Part shown: piece by piece, positions 8,390 to 18,999 of the stretch | Layout: each line of letters starts with the position of its first letter | Position numbering within the stretch: the first letter of the stretch is position 1 | NCBI GenBank assembly: GCA_905221605.1 | Contig: CAJNDS010002565.1 | Location: 194,001-258,000, forward strand | DNA length: 64,000 nucleotides | Source: Symbiodinium natans | Taxonomy: Eukaryota > Sar > Dinophyceae > Suessiales > Symbiodiniaceae | Direction: 5' to 3' | The notes under the pieces: generated by a model | Seen by the model: only the letters and a program-made list of their open reading frames with translations | The model's database searches: none | Told to the model about the DNA's origin: nothing | Made by a program: the position numbers and the translations under genes

Positions 8390-10117
8390 ATGATGGACGT
8401 ACATGCAAAGGACGCAATCTCTTCGTTGGACGTTTATGGCGAGCGCAGTCTCGAGAATGTTGAGCTGCCAAAGAACTTGCAGTCCTTGCGCTTCGGAGCC
8501 AAATTCAACCAGAGTTTGCTGAATGTGGCCTTGCCTGGCAGCTTGAAGTCCTTGACCTTCGGACGTTCTTTCAACCACAGTCTGGAGAATGTGGTTCTGC
8601 CTGCCAGCTTGCAGTCCCTGAGCTTCGGAATCGGTTTCAACCAGAGTTTGGAGAACGTGGTCTTGCCAGGCAGCTTGCAGTCCTTGAGCTTCGCAGGTTC
8701 TTTCAACCAGAGCTTGCAGAACGTGGCCTTGCCTTGCAGCTTGCAGTCCCTGAGTTTCGGAGGTTCTTTCAACCAGAGCTTGGAGAATGTGGCTTTGCCT
8801 GGCAGCTTGCAGTCCTTGAGCTTCAGAGGTTCTTTCAACCAGAGTTTGCAAAATGTGGCCTTGCCGGCCAGCTTGCAGTCCTTGAGCTTCGGACACGATT
8901 TCAACCAGAACTTGGAGAATGTGCCCTTGTCTGCCAACTTGCAGTCCTTGAGCTTCGGAAGCAGTTTCAACCAGAGCTTGGAGAAAGCAGCCTTGCCTGG
9001 CAGCTTGCAGTCCTTGAGCTTCGGATATTGTTTCAACCAGAGCTTGGAGAATGTGGCCTTGCCTGGCAGTTTGCAGTCCTTGAGCTTCGGATATTCTTTC
9101 AACCAGAGCTTGGAGAACGTGGACTTGCCTGGCAGCTTGCAGTCCTTGAGCTTCGGACTCGGTTTCAACCAGAGTTTGGAGAACGTGGCCTTGCCTGGCA
9201 GCTTGCAGTCCTTGAACTTCGGAGGTTCTGTCAACCAGAGCTTGAAGAATGTGGCCTTGCCTGACAGCTTGCAGTCCCTGAGTTTCGGAAACCCTTTCAA
9301 CCAGAGTTTGGAGAACGTGGCCTTGCCTGGCAGCTTGCAGTCTTTGGTTTTTGGATTTCGTTTCAACCAGAGCTTGCAGAATGTGGCCTTGCCGGCCAGC
9401 TTGCAGTCCTTGAGCTTCGGAGAAGATTTCAACCAGAGCTTGGAGAACGTGGCCTTGCCTGCCAGCTTGAAGTCCTTGACCTTCGGACGTTCTTTCCAGC
9501 ACAGTCTGGAAAATGTGGTTCTACCTGCCAACTTGCAGTCCTTGAGCTTCGGAAGCAGTTTCAACCAGAGCTTGGAGAATGCGGCCTTGCCTGGCAGCTT
9601 GCAGTCCTTGAGCTTCGGGCACTATTTCAACCAGAGCTTGGAGAATGTGGCCTTGCCTGGTAGCTTGCAGTCCTTGAGCTTCGGATTCTATTTCAACCAG
9701 AGCTTGGAGAATGTGGCCTTTCCTGGCAGCTTGCAGTCCTTGAGCTTCGGATATTGTTTCAACCAAAGCTTAAAGAACGTGGCCTTGCCTGGCAGCTTGC
9801 AGTCCGTGAGCCTCGGAGACGATTTCAACCAGAGCTTGGAGAACGTGGCCTTGCCCGGCAGCTTGCAGTCCTTGAGCTTCGGATACTCTTTCAACCAGAA
9901 CTTGGAGAATGTGGCCTTGCCTGGCAGCTTGCAGTCCCTGAGCTTCGGACATGCTTTCAATCAGAGCTTGGAGAATGTGGCCTTTCCTGGCAGCTTGCAA
10001 TCCATGACTTTTGGAAGTTCTTTCAATCAGAGTTTGCAATCTTCGGCCTTGCCCAGTGGACTTATGTGCTTTGAAAGCGCAGATTTGCGTGTTGCTGTGT
10101 ACGTGTCTGGTTTATAG
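8390..10117 (+). CDS. BspA-type leucine-rich-repeat protein, copy 1
   Basis: 575 codons from ATG 8390. The frame is open upstream to a TGCAG|G acceptor at 8339, with AAAAFLRASDGQRLS before the Met. After a short leader (MDVHAKDAISSLDVYGERSL) come about 25 tandem 22-residue units of the form FNQSLENVALPGSLQSLSFG plus two residues, then a divergent cap and the stop. The units match the BspA/LRR_5 class known from bacterial surface proteins and expanded in protists. A solenoid binding surface is expected. No signal peptide or membrane segment is visible. The many ORFs in the other frames and on the - strand are shadows of the 66-bp repeat. Confidence 0.85.
   Translation: MMDVHAKDAISSLDVYGERSLENVELPKNLQSLRFGAKFNQSLLNVALPGSLKSLTFGRSFNHSLENVVLPASLQSLSFGIGFNQSLENVVLPGSLQSLSFAGSFNQSLQNVALPCSLQSLSFGGSFNQSLENVALPGSLQSLSFRGSFNQSLQNVALPASLQSLSFGHDFNQNLENVPLSANLQSLSFGSSFNQSLEKAALPGSLQSLSFGYCFNQSLENVALPGSLQSLSFGYSFNQSLENVDLPGSLQSLSFGLGFNQSLENVALPGSLQSLNFGGSVNQSLKNVALPDSLQSLSFGNPFNQSLENVALPGSLQSLVFGFRFNQSLQNVALPASLQSLSFGEDFNQSLENVALPASLKSLTFGRSFQHSLENVVLPANLQSLSFGSSFNQSLENAALPGSLQSLSFGHYFNQSLENVALPGSLQSLSFGFYFNQSLENVAFPGSLQSLSFGYCFNQSLKNVALPGSLQSVSLGDDFNQSLENVALPGSLQSLSFGYSFNQNLENVALPGSLQSLSFGHAFNQSLENVAFPGSLQSMTFGSSFNQSLQSSALPSGLMCFESADLRVAVYVSGL
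8480..10060 (+). repeat. 66-bp tandem coding repeat, copy 1
   Basis: About 24 units of 66 bases (TTCAACCAGAGCTTGGAGAA and so on) with almost no length change. This coding array would keep growing or shrinking by unequal crossing-over. Confidence 0.9.
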
Positions 10118-11560
10118 AGGCAGGCTGCGAGTTCTGAAGTCGAAAGCAATGCGAATGCCTTTGGTTAAAGGTATTTTCGGGACACTACTCCATACACCTT
10201 AAGTTTTGAACCCTAAACGCGATACACTCTACCCTACACCCACTACTCCCTCTGACCCAAAGCCTCCTGAGATGGTAACCGACATGGCCAGAACCTCGAA
10301 CCCTCTAAGAAACCCTGTGGAACCCTCAACCCTCCTGTTTGGGGTTTAGTGCTAGAGCTTGTGGACGGTTTAGGTGTAGGTTTAGCTTGGGTCCTCCACA
10401 TTAAGCCCTCAACCTGCCGCGCGTGTCCTGGAGGCTAAGACTTACTTAGAGAAGTTGATAGTGTATGTAGCAGGATAGTCGTGTTAGGGAACAGCTTCGC
10501 AGGTTTGAAGCCCTACACCTTAGACCCAAATGTGATCTTCGAACGACAGCTGGCATCTGGCGTCACGTAAGTATAGCCTGGGGGCAGTGGGGGCGAGGGG
10601 GCGCTTAACTACATTCAGGGGGCGTTTAGGGGTTTGGCGTCTTGCGTTTAAGGCTTGTCAGCATAAGCTTACCATCCTCATTCGTTTTAATGTCCTATGA
10701 TGGCGTCCTAACTTTTAAAGGTGGTTTAGGCTTAAGACGCCCTGTAACTAGACTTTTGTTTCCAGAAGGCCTGAAACTTTTGAACCCAGATTTGCCCTCA
10801 ACTTGCCCTATTGCCCTAACCTTGGGGGATCAACTGAACCCTCAAAGGTTTCATGGTTCATATACCGTAATCGAGTTATAGTAGTATAGGGTACAGTACC
10901 AGCAGTATGGGGCATAGGACCCTAAACCCTAAACCCTGAACCCTAAACCCTAAACCCCTAAACCCCTGAACCCCTAAACCCCTAAACCCTAAACCCTTTT
11001 AGCGTTCACTTGGTCTCAGGGAAGCCCTACAGGTCTATTGCTGAAGCCCACTTCAGGCTTTAGTCTAAGGTCCTTATGGGTTTAGGGTGTAGGGTTTAGG
11101 GTTTAGGGTTTAGGGTTTAGGGTTTGGGAATCCGAAGTATGGGCCTTCATTATGTGTAGCAGATATAAGGGTTGTAAACCCTAAACCCGAAACCCTAAAC
11201 CCAAGTTTTAGGGCCCCTTGGTTTTCGGGGGTCTGGAGTTTCAGCACTCCAGTGGTTTGAGTCTCGGGTGTACCCTCAACCCTAAACCCTTATAAACCAG
11301 GGTGGGATGTTCCTTAGGGTTTAGGGTTTAGGTTTTTAAGGGTCACTTTTGGGTCCTTATTTGAAGGGTGCCATACTAAATACATTTCAATAGGGGACCC
11401 TCAACTAGAGAGCTACCCATGTACTTAGACTCGAACACCAGAGTAAGCTTTGGGGTTTATGGTTTGGGCGGGGTTATGGGGTTTACCCCTAAACTTAGCC
11501 TAAACCCTAAACTCTAAATTAGCATGGCGCATGACTTCAACCAGACTTTGGGTGATGTAA
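10118..11560. other. Spacer between the two LRR gene copies
   Basis: The first 100 bases match the sequence after copy 2 (GCTGCGAGTTCTGAAGTCGA), so they are a shared 3' untranslated region. The rest is degenerate CCCTAAA/TTTAGGG (10921-11000, 11080-11125) and AT-rich sequence. The 79-codon ORF at 10642-10881 has unlikely codon use and is not called. Confidence 0.6.
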
Positions 11561-11718
11561 CCCTGCCCGGCTGCTTGCACGACCTTCGGCCATCGGACGT
11601 TCAGAAGAGAAGCTCCCTCAGCGACAATACTAGCCTTACGGTGGGATTAGGTCCCCTGTGCCCTGTCTAAAGTCTCAATTCGTCCACAAGGTCACCCAAG
11701 CCAAGGCGCAAGGCCAAA

Positions 11719-12051
11719 ATGTGCCAAAATATGGCCGACCTCGCGCCAGGATTTCGGGCCATGCTGCGTGGGTCTCCAAAAGAAAGGAAGGTCAAACGTC
11801 AGCGCCTTGACGAGTTTGATGGCCTTACTGCCTGCCGACGGTTCACGGTCTGTGGTCTGGATGGTTCCGAAGTGCGGCTTCCTCTTGAAGACAACTTGAC
11901 CGTGGAAGACTTGCGCAAGAGTGTCGCAGGAAGGGTCAGCTTGCGGTTGGGTGGCATGCTTGTCCTAGCGGCTGGCGGCAATACCCTGGACGACTCCAAG
12001 CCGCTGTTGGAGCAAGTTCAGGGCGATGTCATCACGTATGTGGTTCAACAG
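11719..12051 (+). CDS. Ubiquitin-like N-terminal exon of LRR gene copy 2
   Basis: Same protein as at 7939-8229 with a few changes, and with an extra in-frame ATG at 11719 (start MCQNMADLAPGFRAML). The open frame continues to 12138, but the conserved CAACAG|GTTGCC after TYVVQQ suggests an exon end at 12051. Its downstream LRR exon is frameshifted. Confidence 0.6.
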
Positions 12052-12211
12052 GTTGCCCTTGTCATACTTAGATATATGTTTTCCCTCATGGCAGGGTGCA
12101 AGAGGATCCTGTTTTGGGATTTTTGTTGGAGGGTTTAAGGGGACAAGCTAGGTTGGTGCAGGGCACGCAGCAGCTGCGTTTCTGCGAGCCAGTGACGGCC
12201 AACGCCTGAGC

Positions 12212-13938
12212 ATGATGGACGTACATGCAAAGGACGCAATCTCTTCGTTGGACGTTTATGGCGAGCGCAGTCTCGGGAAAGTTGAGCTGCCAAAGAACTT
12301 GCAGTCCTTGCGCTTCGGAAACGCTTTCAACCAGAGTTTGGAGAATGTGGCCTTGCCTGGCAGCTTGCAGTCCTTGAGCTTCGGACTCGGTTTCAACCAG
12401 AGTTTGGAGAACGTGGCCTTGCCTGGCAGCTTGCAGTCCTTGAGCTTCGGAGAAGATTTCAACCAGAGCTTGGAGAACGTGGCCTTGCCTGCCAGCTTGC
12501 AGTCCTTGAGCTTCGGAACCAGTTTCAACCAGAGCTTGGAGAATGTGGCCTTGCCCGGCAGCTTGCGGTCCTTGAGCTTCGGTTACGCTTTCAATCAGAG
12601 TTTGGAGAACGTGGCCTTGCCTGGCAGTTTGCAGTCCTTGAGTTTCGGAGGTTCTTTCAACCAGAGCTTGGAGAATGTGGCCTTGCCTGGCAGCTTGCAG
12701 TCCTTGAGCTTCGGATATTGTTTCAACCAGAGCTTGGAGAATGTGCCCTTGCCTGCCAGCTTGCAGTCCTTGAGCTTCGGAGAAGATTTCAACCAGAGCT
12801 TGGAGAACGTGGCCTTGCCTGACAGCTTGCAGTCCTTGAGCTTCGGATATTCTTTCAACCAGAGCTTGGAGAATGTGGCCTTGCCTGGCAGTTTGCAGTC
12901 CTTGAGCTTCGTATATTCTTTCAACCAGAACTTGGAGAACGTGGCCTTGCCTGGCAGCTTGCAGTCCTTGAGCTTCGGACTCGGTTTCAACCAGAGTTTG
13001 GAGAACGTGGCCTTGCCTGGCAGTTTGCAGTCCTTGAACTTCGGAGGTTCTGTCAACCAGAGCTTGCAGAACGTGGCCTGCCGGCCAGCTTGCAGTCCTT
13101 GAGCTTCGGAGAAGATTTCAACCAGAGCTTGGAGAACGTGGCCTTGCCGGGCAGCTTGCAGTCTTTGGTTTTTGGATTTCGTTTCAACCAGAGGTTGCAG
13201 AATGTGGCCTTGCCGCCCAGCTTGGAGTCCTTGAGCTTCGGAGAAGATTTCAACCAGAGCTTGGAGAATGTGGCATGGCCTGGCAGCTTGCAGTCCTTGA
13301 GCTTTGGAAATTGTTCCAACCAGAGCTTGGAGAATGTGGCCTTGCCTGGCAGCTTGCAGTCCTTGAGCTTCGGATTCTATTTCAACCAGAGCTTGGAGAA
13401 TGTGGCCTTTCCTGGCAGCTTGCAGTCCTTGAGCTTCGGATATTGTTTCAACCAGAGTTTGGAGAACGTGGCCTTGCCTGGCAGCTTGCAGTCCTTGAGC
13501 CTCGGAGACGCTTTCAACCAGAGCTTGGAGAACGTGGCCTTGCCCGGCAGCTTGCAGTCCTTGAGCTTCGGATATTCTTTCAACCAGAACTTGGAGAATG
13601 TGGCCTTGCCTGGCAGCTTGCAGTCCTTGAGCTTCGGATGGTGTTTCAACCAGAGCTTGGAGAACGTGGCCTTGCCCGGCAGCTTGCAGTCCTTGAGCTT
13701 CGAAGACGATTTCAACCAAAATTTGGAGAATGTGGCCTTGCCTGGCAGCTTGCAGTCCCTGAGCTTCGGACATTCTTTCAACCAGAGCTTGGAGAATGTG
13801 GCCTTTCCTGGCAGCTTGGAATCCGTGACTTTTGGAAGCTTGTTCAATCAGAGTTTGCAATCTTCGGCCTTGCCCAGTGGACTCACGTGCTTTGAAAGCA
13901 CAGAATTGCGTGTTGCTGTGTACGTGTCTGGTCTATAG
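12212..13938 (+). pseudogene. BspA-type LRR gene copy 2, frameshifted
   Basis: Starts like copy 1 (MDVHAKDAISSLDVYGERSL) and has about 25 units. Near 13077-13080 a T is missing: GTGGCCTGCCGGCC where other units have GTGGCCTTGCCGGCC. This splits the frame into 12212-13102 and 13090-13938. The second part carries on the LRR frame to a conserved end (VAVYVSGL). A sequencing error cannot be excluded. If it is real, this copy makes only the first half of the array. Confidence 0.75.
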
Positions 13939-14171
13939 ACAGGCTGCGAGTTCTGAAGTCGAAAGCAATGCGAATGCCTCTGGTTAAAGGTATTTTCGTG
14001 ACCCTACACCGTACACCTGAAAATGTAAATCTTAAACGCGATACACGCCAACAATTGACCCACACCTCGAAAATTCCCACATCCTAGACCTCAGTGGGGC
14101 TTTAGGGTTTAGGGTTTAGGGTTTAGGGTTTAGGCTTTAGGGTTTAGGGTTTAGGGTTTAGGGTTTAGGCT

Positions 14172-14322
14172 TTAGGGTAGTTCCATGGTCTCTTAACATG
14201 GTCCCTGACCTTCTTTACAGCGTTCTGACGTATGGGCCCTTGGGTTTGATAGGGTCTACAAGGGGTACATAAGGCGCCCGCGTTTAAGGGCCCATATTCA
14301 GGGACCATGGAACTACCCTAAA
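14172..14322 (+). repeat. Family J hairpin flanked by opposed telomere-type arrays
   Basis: Left arm TAGGGTAGTTCCATGGTC, right arm GACCATGGAACTACCCTA, perfectly paired. A TTTAGGG array runs into the left end and a CCCTAAA array out of the right end, so the arrays extend the potential hairpin to about 270 bases. Confidence 0.8.
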
Positions 14323-14526
14323 CCCTAAACCCTAAACCCTAAACCCTAAACCCTAAACCCTAAACCCTAAACCCTAGACCCTAGACCCTAGACCCTAAAC
14401 CGTAACCCTAAACCCTTTAGCCCCTTCACGATACTTAGATATACAGTTATCCAAGGGAGGATCAAGGGTCCCTTCTGGGGCTGATGAAGCCCATGAAGCT
14501 GAACGAGCGGGCCCTGAACCTTAACT

Positions 14527-14592
14527 GGTTTAGGGTTTAGGGTTTAGGGTTTAGGGTTTAGGGTTTAGGGTTTAGGGTTTAGGGTTTAGGGT
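14527..14592 (+). repeat. TTTAGGG array
   Basis: Nine heptamers between ambiguous islands. Confidence 0.9.
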
Positions 14593-14727
14593 CACCCTGA
14601 AAGAGCGAACTAAGGGGACCCCTTATACGTATAGGGTGGGGTTTAGGGTTTATCTCTGCTCCTTATTCACAGAAATCCCAACATAGGTAGACAACAGCCC
14701 CTTGGTTTTGGAGCTCCCCCCCCAGCC

Positions 14728-14832
14728 CTAAACCCTAAACCCTAAACCCTAAACCCTAAACCCTAAACCCTAAACCCTAAACCCTAAACCCTAAACCCTA
14801 AACCCTAAACCCTAAACCCTAAACCCTAAACC
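14728..14832 (+). repeat. CCCTAAA array
   Basis: About 15 perfect heptamers, directly before the exon at 14866. Confidence 0.95.
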
Positions 14833-14865
14833 CCAGCATCGAAACCCTGAACCCCGAGCCCTGCA

Positions 14866-15247
14866 CGATCCGTGTAAGGCCCAGCAGGAGCCTGTCGAGT
14901 GGAAGTGGAGGAGGGCTTGGTGCCCTGGGGTTTCTTTAAACCCTAAACCCTAAACTAAACCCTAAACCCTAAACCCTAAACCCTAAACCCTAAACTCTAA
15001 CAGGTTGGGGACGGGGAAGAAATCTGAGGGTAGCAAATATGGGTGCTAAATATGGGCCCCAACCTCCTTGAAAGGGTTCTGATGTATGCGCCCTTAATTT
15101 GTATTAGTATAGGGTATATAAGGAGTCCCCATTTAAGGGCCTTCATTTAGGGACCATGTAGCTACCCTAAGGGTGTTTTTGGGTCTACAGACCCTACACC
15201 TTTTGCGCAGCCCCATGCTGCAGTTCAGGGCCTGTAGGCTTTTCAGA
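14866..15247 (+). CDS. 3' part of a three-exon gene, function unknown
   Basis: Exons: about 14866-14919 (QQEPVEWKWRRAW), 15004-15025 (22 nt) and 15182-15247 (VFGSTDPTPFAQPHAAVQGL, TAG). The first junction is phase 2 (TG + G = Trp) and the second is phase 0. The first intron is a CCCTAAA array. The second is a family J hairpin that begins with GA and ends with AAG. No homology is recognised; the 5' end is unknown. Confidence 0.5.
15026..15181 (+). repeat. Family J hairpin forming a whole GA-AG intron
   Basis: Left end GAGGGTAGCAAATATGGG, right end CATGTAGCTACCCTAAG. The arms pair as in 14172-14322 but with more mismatches. Confidence 0.6.
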
Positions 15248-15486
15248 AGTGGTTGGAAGGGTTAAGGTTAGCGTTTGGAAGTGGTTGGAAGGGTTAAGGT
15301 TAGCGTGTAGGGTTTAGGGCTTAGGGTTTTTCTGTGATATAGCGCAGAAGCTGTGAAGGTTGGGATGCAGAATAGGCTCGAAAGCTTCGTGAGGTGCGAA
15401 GTGAGCAGCTGTGGCCCGATTGTGGAGGGCCACTTTACACTTTTCTGCCACCCCACACCGTCTCAGGCAGTAAAACGGGGGCCAGA

Positions 15487-16052
15487 AGGGCAGAGATCCT
15501 GGTCCCCCAATCGGACAAACGGGCTCCTGTACCAGGCCGATCTCTCCGCTGTGGAGGCAGGCGAACGACCTGGGCTTGCGCCATCGAGGTCAAGGGGCTT
15601 ACAGTAGGGTTTGGTTGGCCTCTTTTCTTTCTGAAGTTGATGATTTTAGGGTCGGGAGTTGCTTGGAAGTTCATGCCACTTAGTAAGGCAAGTATAACTG
15701 CACTTAGAACCCCTATTAATTGGGGTACTTATGGGGCTTATATGTGGGTTATAACTACACTCATAGTGGGTTCCTAAGTACCCGAAACCTCCAAGTAGAG
15801 GTTCGGGTGCCTACGGTCGTTTCCCTTTGTCGGAGGGCTCAGGGCCCAAAGATTTACCCTGGCGGTCCGCAGACGTGGCTACCTTGTCTTTTGCCATCGG
15901 ACGCGGTAACCTTGTCTTGTATGAACTCTGGGATTTCCAATACCTTTAGAACTTTTGAAGAGGAATATCGGAGGTTTTGCAGAGTTTCACGTCATATTTC
16001 CGACTTCGGCGCCAATTTCTTCAAGCCAGATGTATCTCTGCATCGGTTCTAA
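15487..16052 (+). CDS. Two-exon 3' gene fragment, function unknown
   Basis: Exon 15487-15660 (with PLWRQANDLGLRHRGQGAYS and SFLSEVDDFRVGS) joins exon 15796-16052 (with TFEEEYRRFCRVSRHISDFG; TAA). The phase-1 T at 15660 plus TA at 15796 gives Leu. The intron 15661-15795 is a family D hairpin with a GC donor. The first exon is also open in the frame reading LYQADLSAVEAGERPG, so its frame is less sure. It may be a mobile-element remnant; there is no recognised motif. Confidence 0.45.
15661..15795 (+). repeat. Family D hairpin forming a GC-AG intron
   Basis: Left arm CTTGGAAGTTCATGCCACTTA, right arm AAGTACCCGAAACCTCCAAG; the family consensus arm is CTTGGAGGTTCATGG. Other copies: 19593-19690, 38910-39060, 49983-50110, 53115-53395 (tandem) and 62508-62657, with a half copy at 47700-47790. 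Confidence 0.65.
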
Positions 16053-16842
16053 GTGCTGTCTGATTCCCACCAAGCAAAGCAGAATAAACAACAGCTGTAG
16101 CTAGTGTCTTTGCGATAGTGGTGATATTGGTTCTGTCTAGGCCTGGTAGTCTCGAGGCACATGTCGAGAGTGTGCTCCGATGCTTACAGTTGGACCTATG
16201 GGCTCACAAGCAATCGCCTGTGTATTTTCATACTTGGGCCATGTGCTTCGATTTTGATGCAACAACTTCAAATAAAGGAAATCGCGATCGTTCATAGCTG
16301 GGCATGAGAAAAAGATGTGTGCACCAACCCGACACGATCAATTGAACGCAACTCAACTGACTCATAGAAAGCATGGTCCTGAAAAGCAAGGTCTTTACAC
16401 ATCTTCCCTAAACAAACAGGCGCTGGCATGCAGAAAGCAATGCCAGAAATACTCCACACAGACACACATCAGAACTTTCCCAGATGTTTAACGTACCTTG
16501 GACAGCGCTCTTGAGATTTTGCACGCTTCAGCAGTGACATCAAATGTATCGAGCAAGCAAAGGAGAAGAAGCTTCCCAACAAGCACACGTCAGGGAAAAG
16601 GGCGTTCGGACGACGTTGCTGAGACAAGTCACGGTCAAATAAGAACTTCACGATACACCCACCACTACTGCTTTTCAGGGGTCGGACTCTGCAGATAAGT
16701 GTCAGGACACAGCCTGCGCTCAGTGGAAGGGGGCGAGAAGAAGGTGCTTGGGAAAGATTGAGGTTGGCAGGGAAAAGCTTGCAAATACACGGAGCGCGAT
16801 GTTATTCCGCGAAAGATGAGTTAACAGGAAAAAAAAGCGCGT

Positions 16843-16925
16843 GAAAATCGCGTGAGAACCCCGTGAGAACCCCGTGAGAACCCCGTGAGAACCCCGTGAG
16901 AACCGCGTGAGAACCCCGTGAAACG
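16843..16925 (+). repeat. 11-bp tandem repeat
   Basis: About seven copies of CGTGAGAACCC. ORFs on the - strand made of SRGSHGVLT units are shadows of it. Confidence 0.85.
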
Positions 16926-17152
16926 ACCGTGAATACCCACTTTTTCGGTGAATCGCTCGAGCATGTACAAATTCGCTGTTTCTCTTCTTGGATTCTGAAA
17001 AATCATCGTTGTTTTGGAGCTTGTTGCTATTTAACTTGCTATTTGAGAGTGTCGGAGACAGGAGAACAAGTAAGGGCCCATGCAGACCCCCCCCCCCCCC
17101 AAATCCTCCGCCCCCAAAGCCCCATCCCCCGTACCCCCCATCCCCCGCAAAA

Positions 17153-17209
17153 AGGCCTCTTCTGGCCCAGACCCCCATTCTGGGCTCGAAACCCTAGGTC
17201 TGGGCCAGA
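17153..17209 (+). repeat. Inverted repeat of about 19 bp
   Basis: GCCTCTTCTGGCCCAGACC pairs with GGTCTGGGCCAGATGAGGGC, with about 18 bases between. Confidence 0.7.
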
Positions 17210-17769
17210 TGAGGGCTCATCTTGAATGGTTCGAGGGGAGGTTAGCAAAATTAGGTTTTTTCTCTTGGAACTGGTGCCTTGGTGACCGTGCCCCCTGTTG
17301 GGGGGCTCCTGCAGGTAGGCAGTGGGACTCCAGTAGAACCCTGCGCAGGAAATTGCCCGAGGTTCTTCCATTTTGCTGAGCAACCTTGTGAACAACCCAC
17401 TTTGTGGAGGGAGTGGGCAAAAACACCACGTTCAGAATAAAATTGTAATCATTCCCTCCCTCCCCCAACAAACTCGTAAAATCCAAAAATCCAATTCGTT
17501 AGGGGTACTGTATTTTGAGTTCTTGGCTTTACACAAAGGGTTCGTCGGGTTTTTTGTAAATCTGGGGTATGCAAAGCGTGAGGTAGCGAGACCCTAGTTA
17601 TCAATGTCCGATTGATCATGGTTGATCGGATGTGCAAGCGTGCAGAGAGGTCGTGACATAGTGTTAGAGCACCACGCGCACGCTGAATCCAGGCAAACAA
17701 GATCGAAGCTCACAAAGACTCACGTCTCCCTAAGCCTGCACACATATTCATCAAGCCCCGTATAATTAA

Positions 17770-17771
17770 AC

Positions 17772-17802
<31 letters not shown>

Positions 17803-17806
17803 TATG
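17770..17806 (+). repeat. AT microsatellite
   Basis: A pure TA-dinucleotide run with one G. Confidence 0.9.
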
Positions 17807-18227
17807 CTCTATCTCTCGACGACTGCAGTGCATATTTGTCAGGAAAATAAGGCTTCCAAGTCTCCTTTTTGATCATTCCCTTTGCTGCCTCCTTACCCTG
17901 TCAAATTTCTTATATTGGGGGGGTCAGGGCTTTCGTGGTCTTTCCCTAACACCCGTCGCTACCTTGTCCTTTGGACTTCCAGGGTTTACCCTGAACCCTA
18001 AAGCCCCCTCCCGATCTCGTCCCAAATCCGAAACCCCCCAAACCCGAATTCCCTCAACCCGAACCCTAAACCCTTCAGAGTTGTATGTGTGTGTGTTTTT
18101 CGGGGGGGCAGGGGATGCCCCTAAACCCTAAACCCTAGACACTCAACCCCAAACCCCAAACCCCAAACCCCAAACCCTAAACCCTAAACCCTAAGCCGTA
18201 AACCCCTAAACCCTAAACCCTAAACCC

Positions 18228-18551
18228 ATCCTACCGTTGGAGGTACGGCTGACAAACAACGCAACGCTCGGGCGTGGCGAGTCGGTGACAATCCAGGCCT
18301 GGATGCGTCTGCTGTGTACGGCTTATGGTTTAGGGTTTAGGGTTTAGGGCCTGAAGGGTTTAAGGTTAGGGTTCAGGGTTTAGGGCTTGTAGGGTTTAAG
18401 GTTTAAAATTTAGGAATTAGGCCTTGCAGGGTTTTATGTTTGTAGGGTTTAAGGTATGTGTAAAAGCACTTGCGAGCAAATGCGCGTGCTCTTGCACACA
18501 GAGGATTCAAGAGTTGGAGTAATCCAACCGCTGAATCATGATGCTGTGTAG
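18228..18551 (+). CDS. Two-exon 3' gene fragment, function unknown
   Basis: Exon 18228-18327 (PLEVRLTNNATLGRGESVTI) and exon 18454-18551 (CEQMRVLLHTEDSRVGVIQP, TAG). The phase-1 G plus GT gives Gly; 66 codons including stop. The intron holds TTTAGGG repeats. No domain is recognised. Confidence 0.5.
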
Positions 18552-18845
18552 GAATTTGGCTTGAGAACTGCGAACCTACAGGAACCCTACCAGGGGTCCG
18601 GAAACCCCATAGATAAACCCTAAATCGCTTAGAACGTAAACCCTAGACCCTTATTTTTACTGGCTTGGGGCTCTTGAGGTATCACTTCTTCCTACAACAC
18701 TAAACGACCATTTGTGAATCTAGAGAAGGCGTTGCTTAGGGCTTCCTTACCAAACCTGCCCCCCAAAAAATGGATTTAGGGTTTAGGGTTTCGGAGGGGT
18801 TCTTTGGGGCAGAATGCTGTGCCTTCCGTGGGTTAGGGGTGTGCC

Positions 18846-18999
18846 CGGCTCTGGGGCATCGAAGCTTTCGCGCTTGCAGGTGAAGTCCAGGCAGTTGAGC
18901 ATGGTGGTGTAGGCTCCCAGTTGAGACTGAGCCTGCAGTCAGTAGCTGTCTGCTCCTTGAGACGCAGGCGGATGCTTCTCAAGAACTTCCTTATGCAGG
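18846..18999 (-). CDS. Possible minus-strand exon with an in-frame TGA
   Basis: On the - strand one frame reads HKEVLEKHPPASQGADSY, then TGA, then LGAYTTMLNCLDFTCKRESF. If the TGA stood for TGG this would be a smooth protein. A + frame across the same bases (18870-19053, ending GDIFMDQVVSDHKYV and TAA) is also open and protein-like. Strand is therefore unsettled; if it is -, the copy is broken. Confidence 0.35.

Larger units (their letters stand above)
11530..14050 (+). repeat. Second copy of a tandem duplication (first copy about 7700-10230)
   Basis: The two LRR loci match from the sequence before the ubiquitin-like exon to about 110 bases past the stop, at an offset of 3822 bases (8390 to 12212). 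Identity is high in the coding and 3' flanking parts. A decayed single LRR unit (FNQTLGDVTLPGCLH) survives at 11538-11582, upstream of copy 2. Confidence 0.85.
16053..18220. other. Long spacer with few telomere-type repeats
   Basis: Two kilobases of mixed composition with no convincing exon. It contains an 11-bp tandem repeat, a C-run (17083-17100), a 20-bp inverted repeat and an AT microsatellite (17770-17805). It probably separates genes. Short telomere-type runs resume only at about 17980. Confidence 0.6.

Noticed and set aside
8264-9960. Long minus-strand and other-frame ORFs (KLKDCKLPGKATFSKLWLK and LQAARQGHILQALVE types)
   Set aside because: They are antisense and frame shadows of the 66-bp LRR repeat.
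10642-10881. 79-codon ORF between the LRR copies
   Set aside because: AT-rich codons, no splice signals, and no counterpart after copy 2.
16843-16925. A CRISPR-like array
   Set aside because: The 11-bp units are directly adjacent with no spacers.
16720-17178. 152-codon minus-strand ORF with SRGSHGVLT units
   Set aside because: Made of the 11-bp tandem repeat and a C-run.
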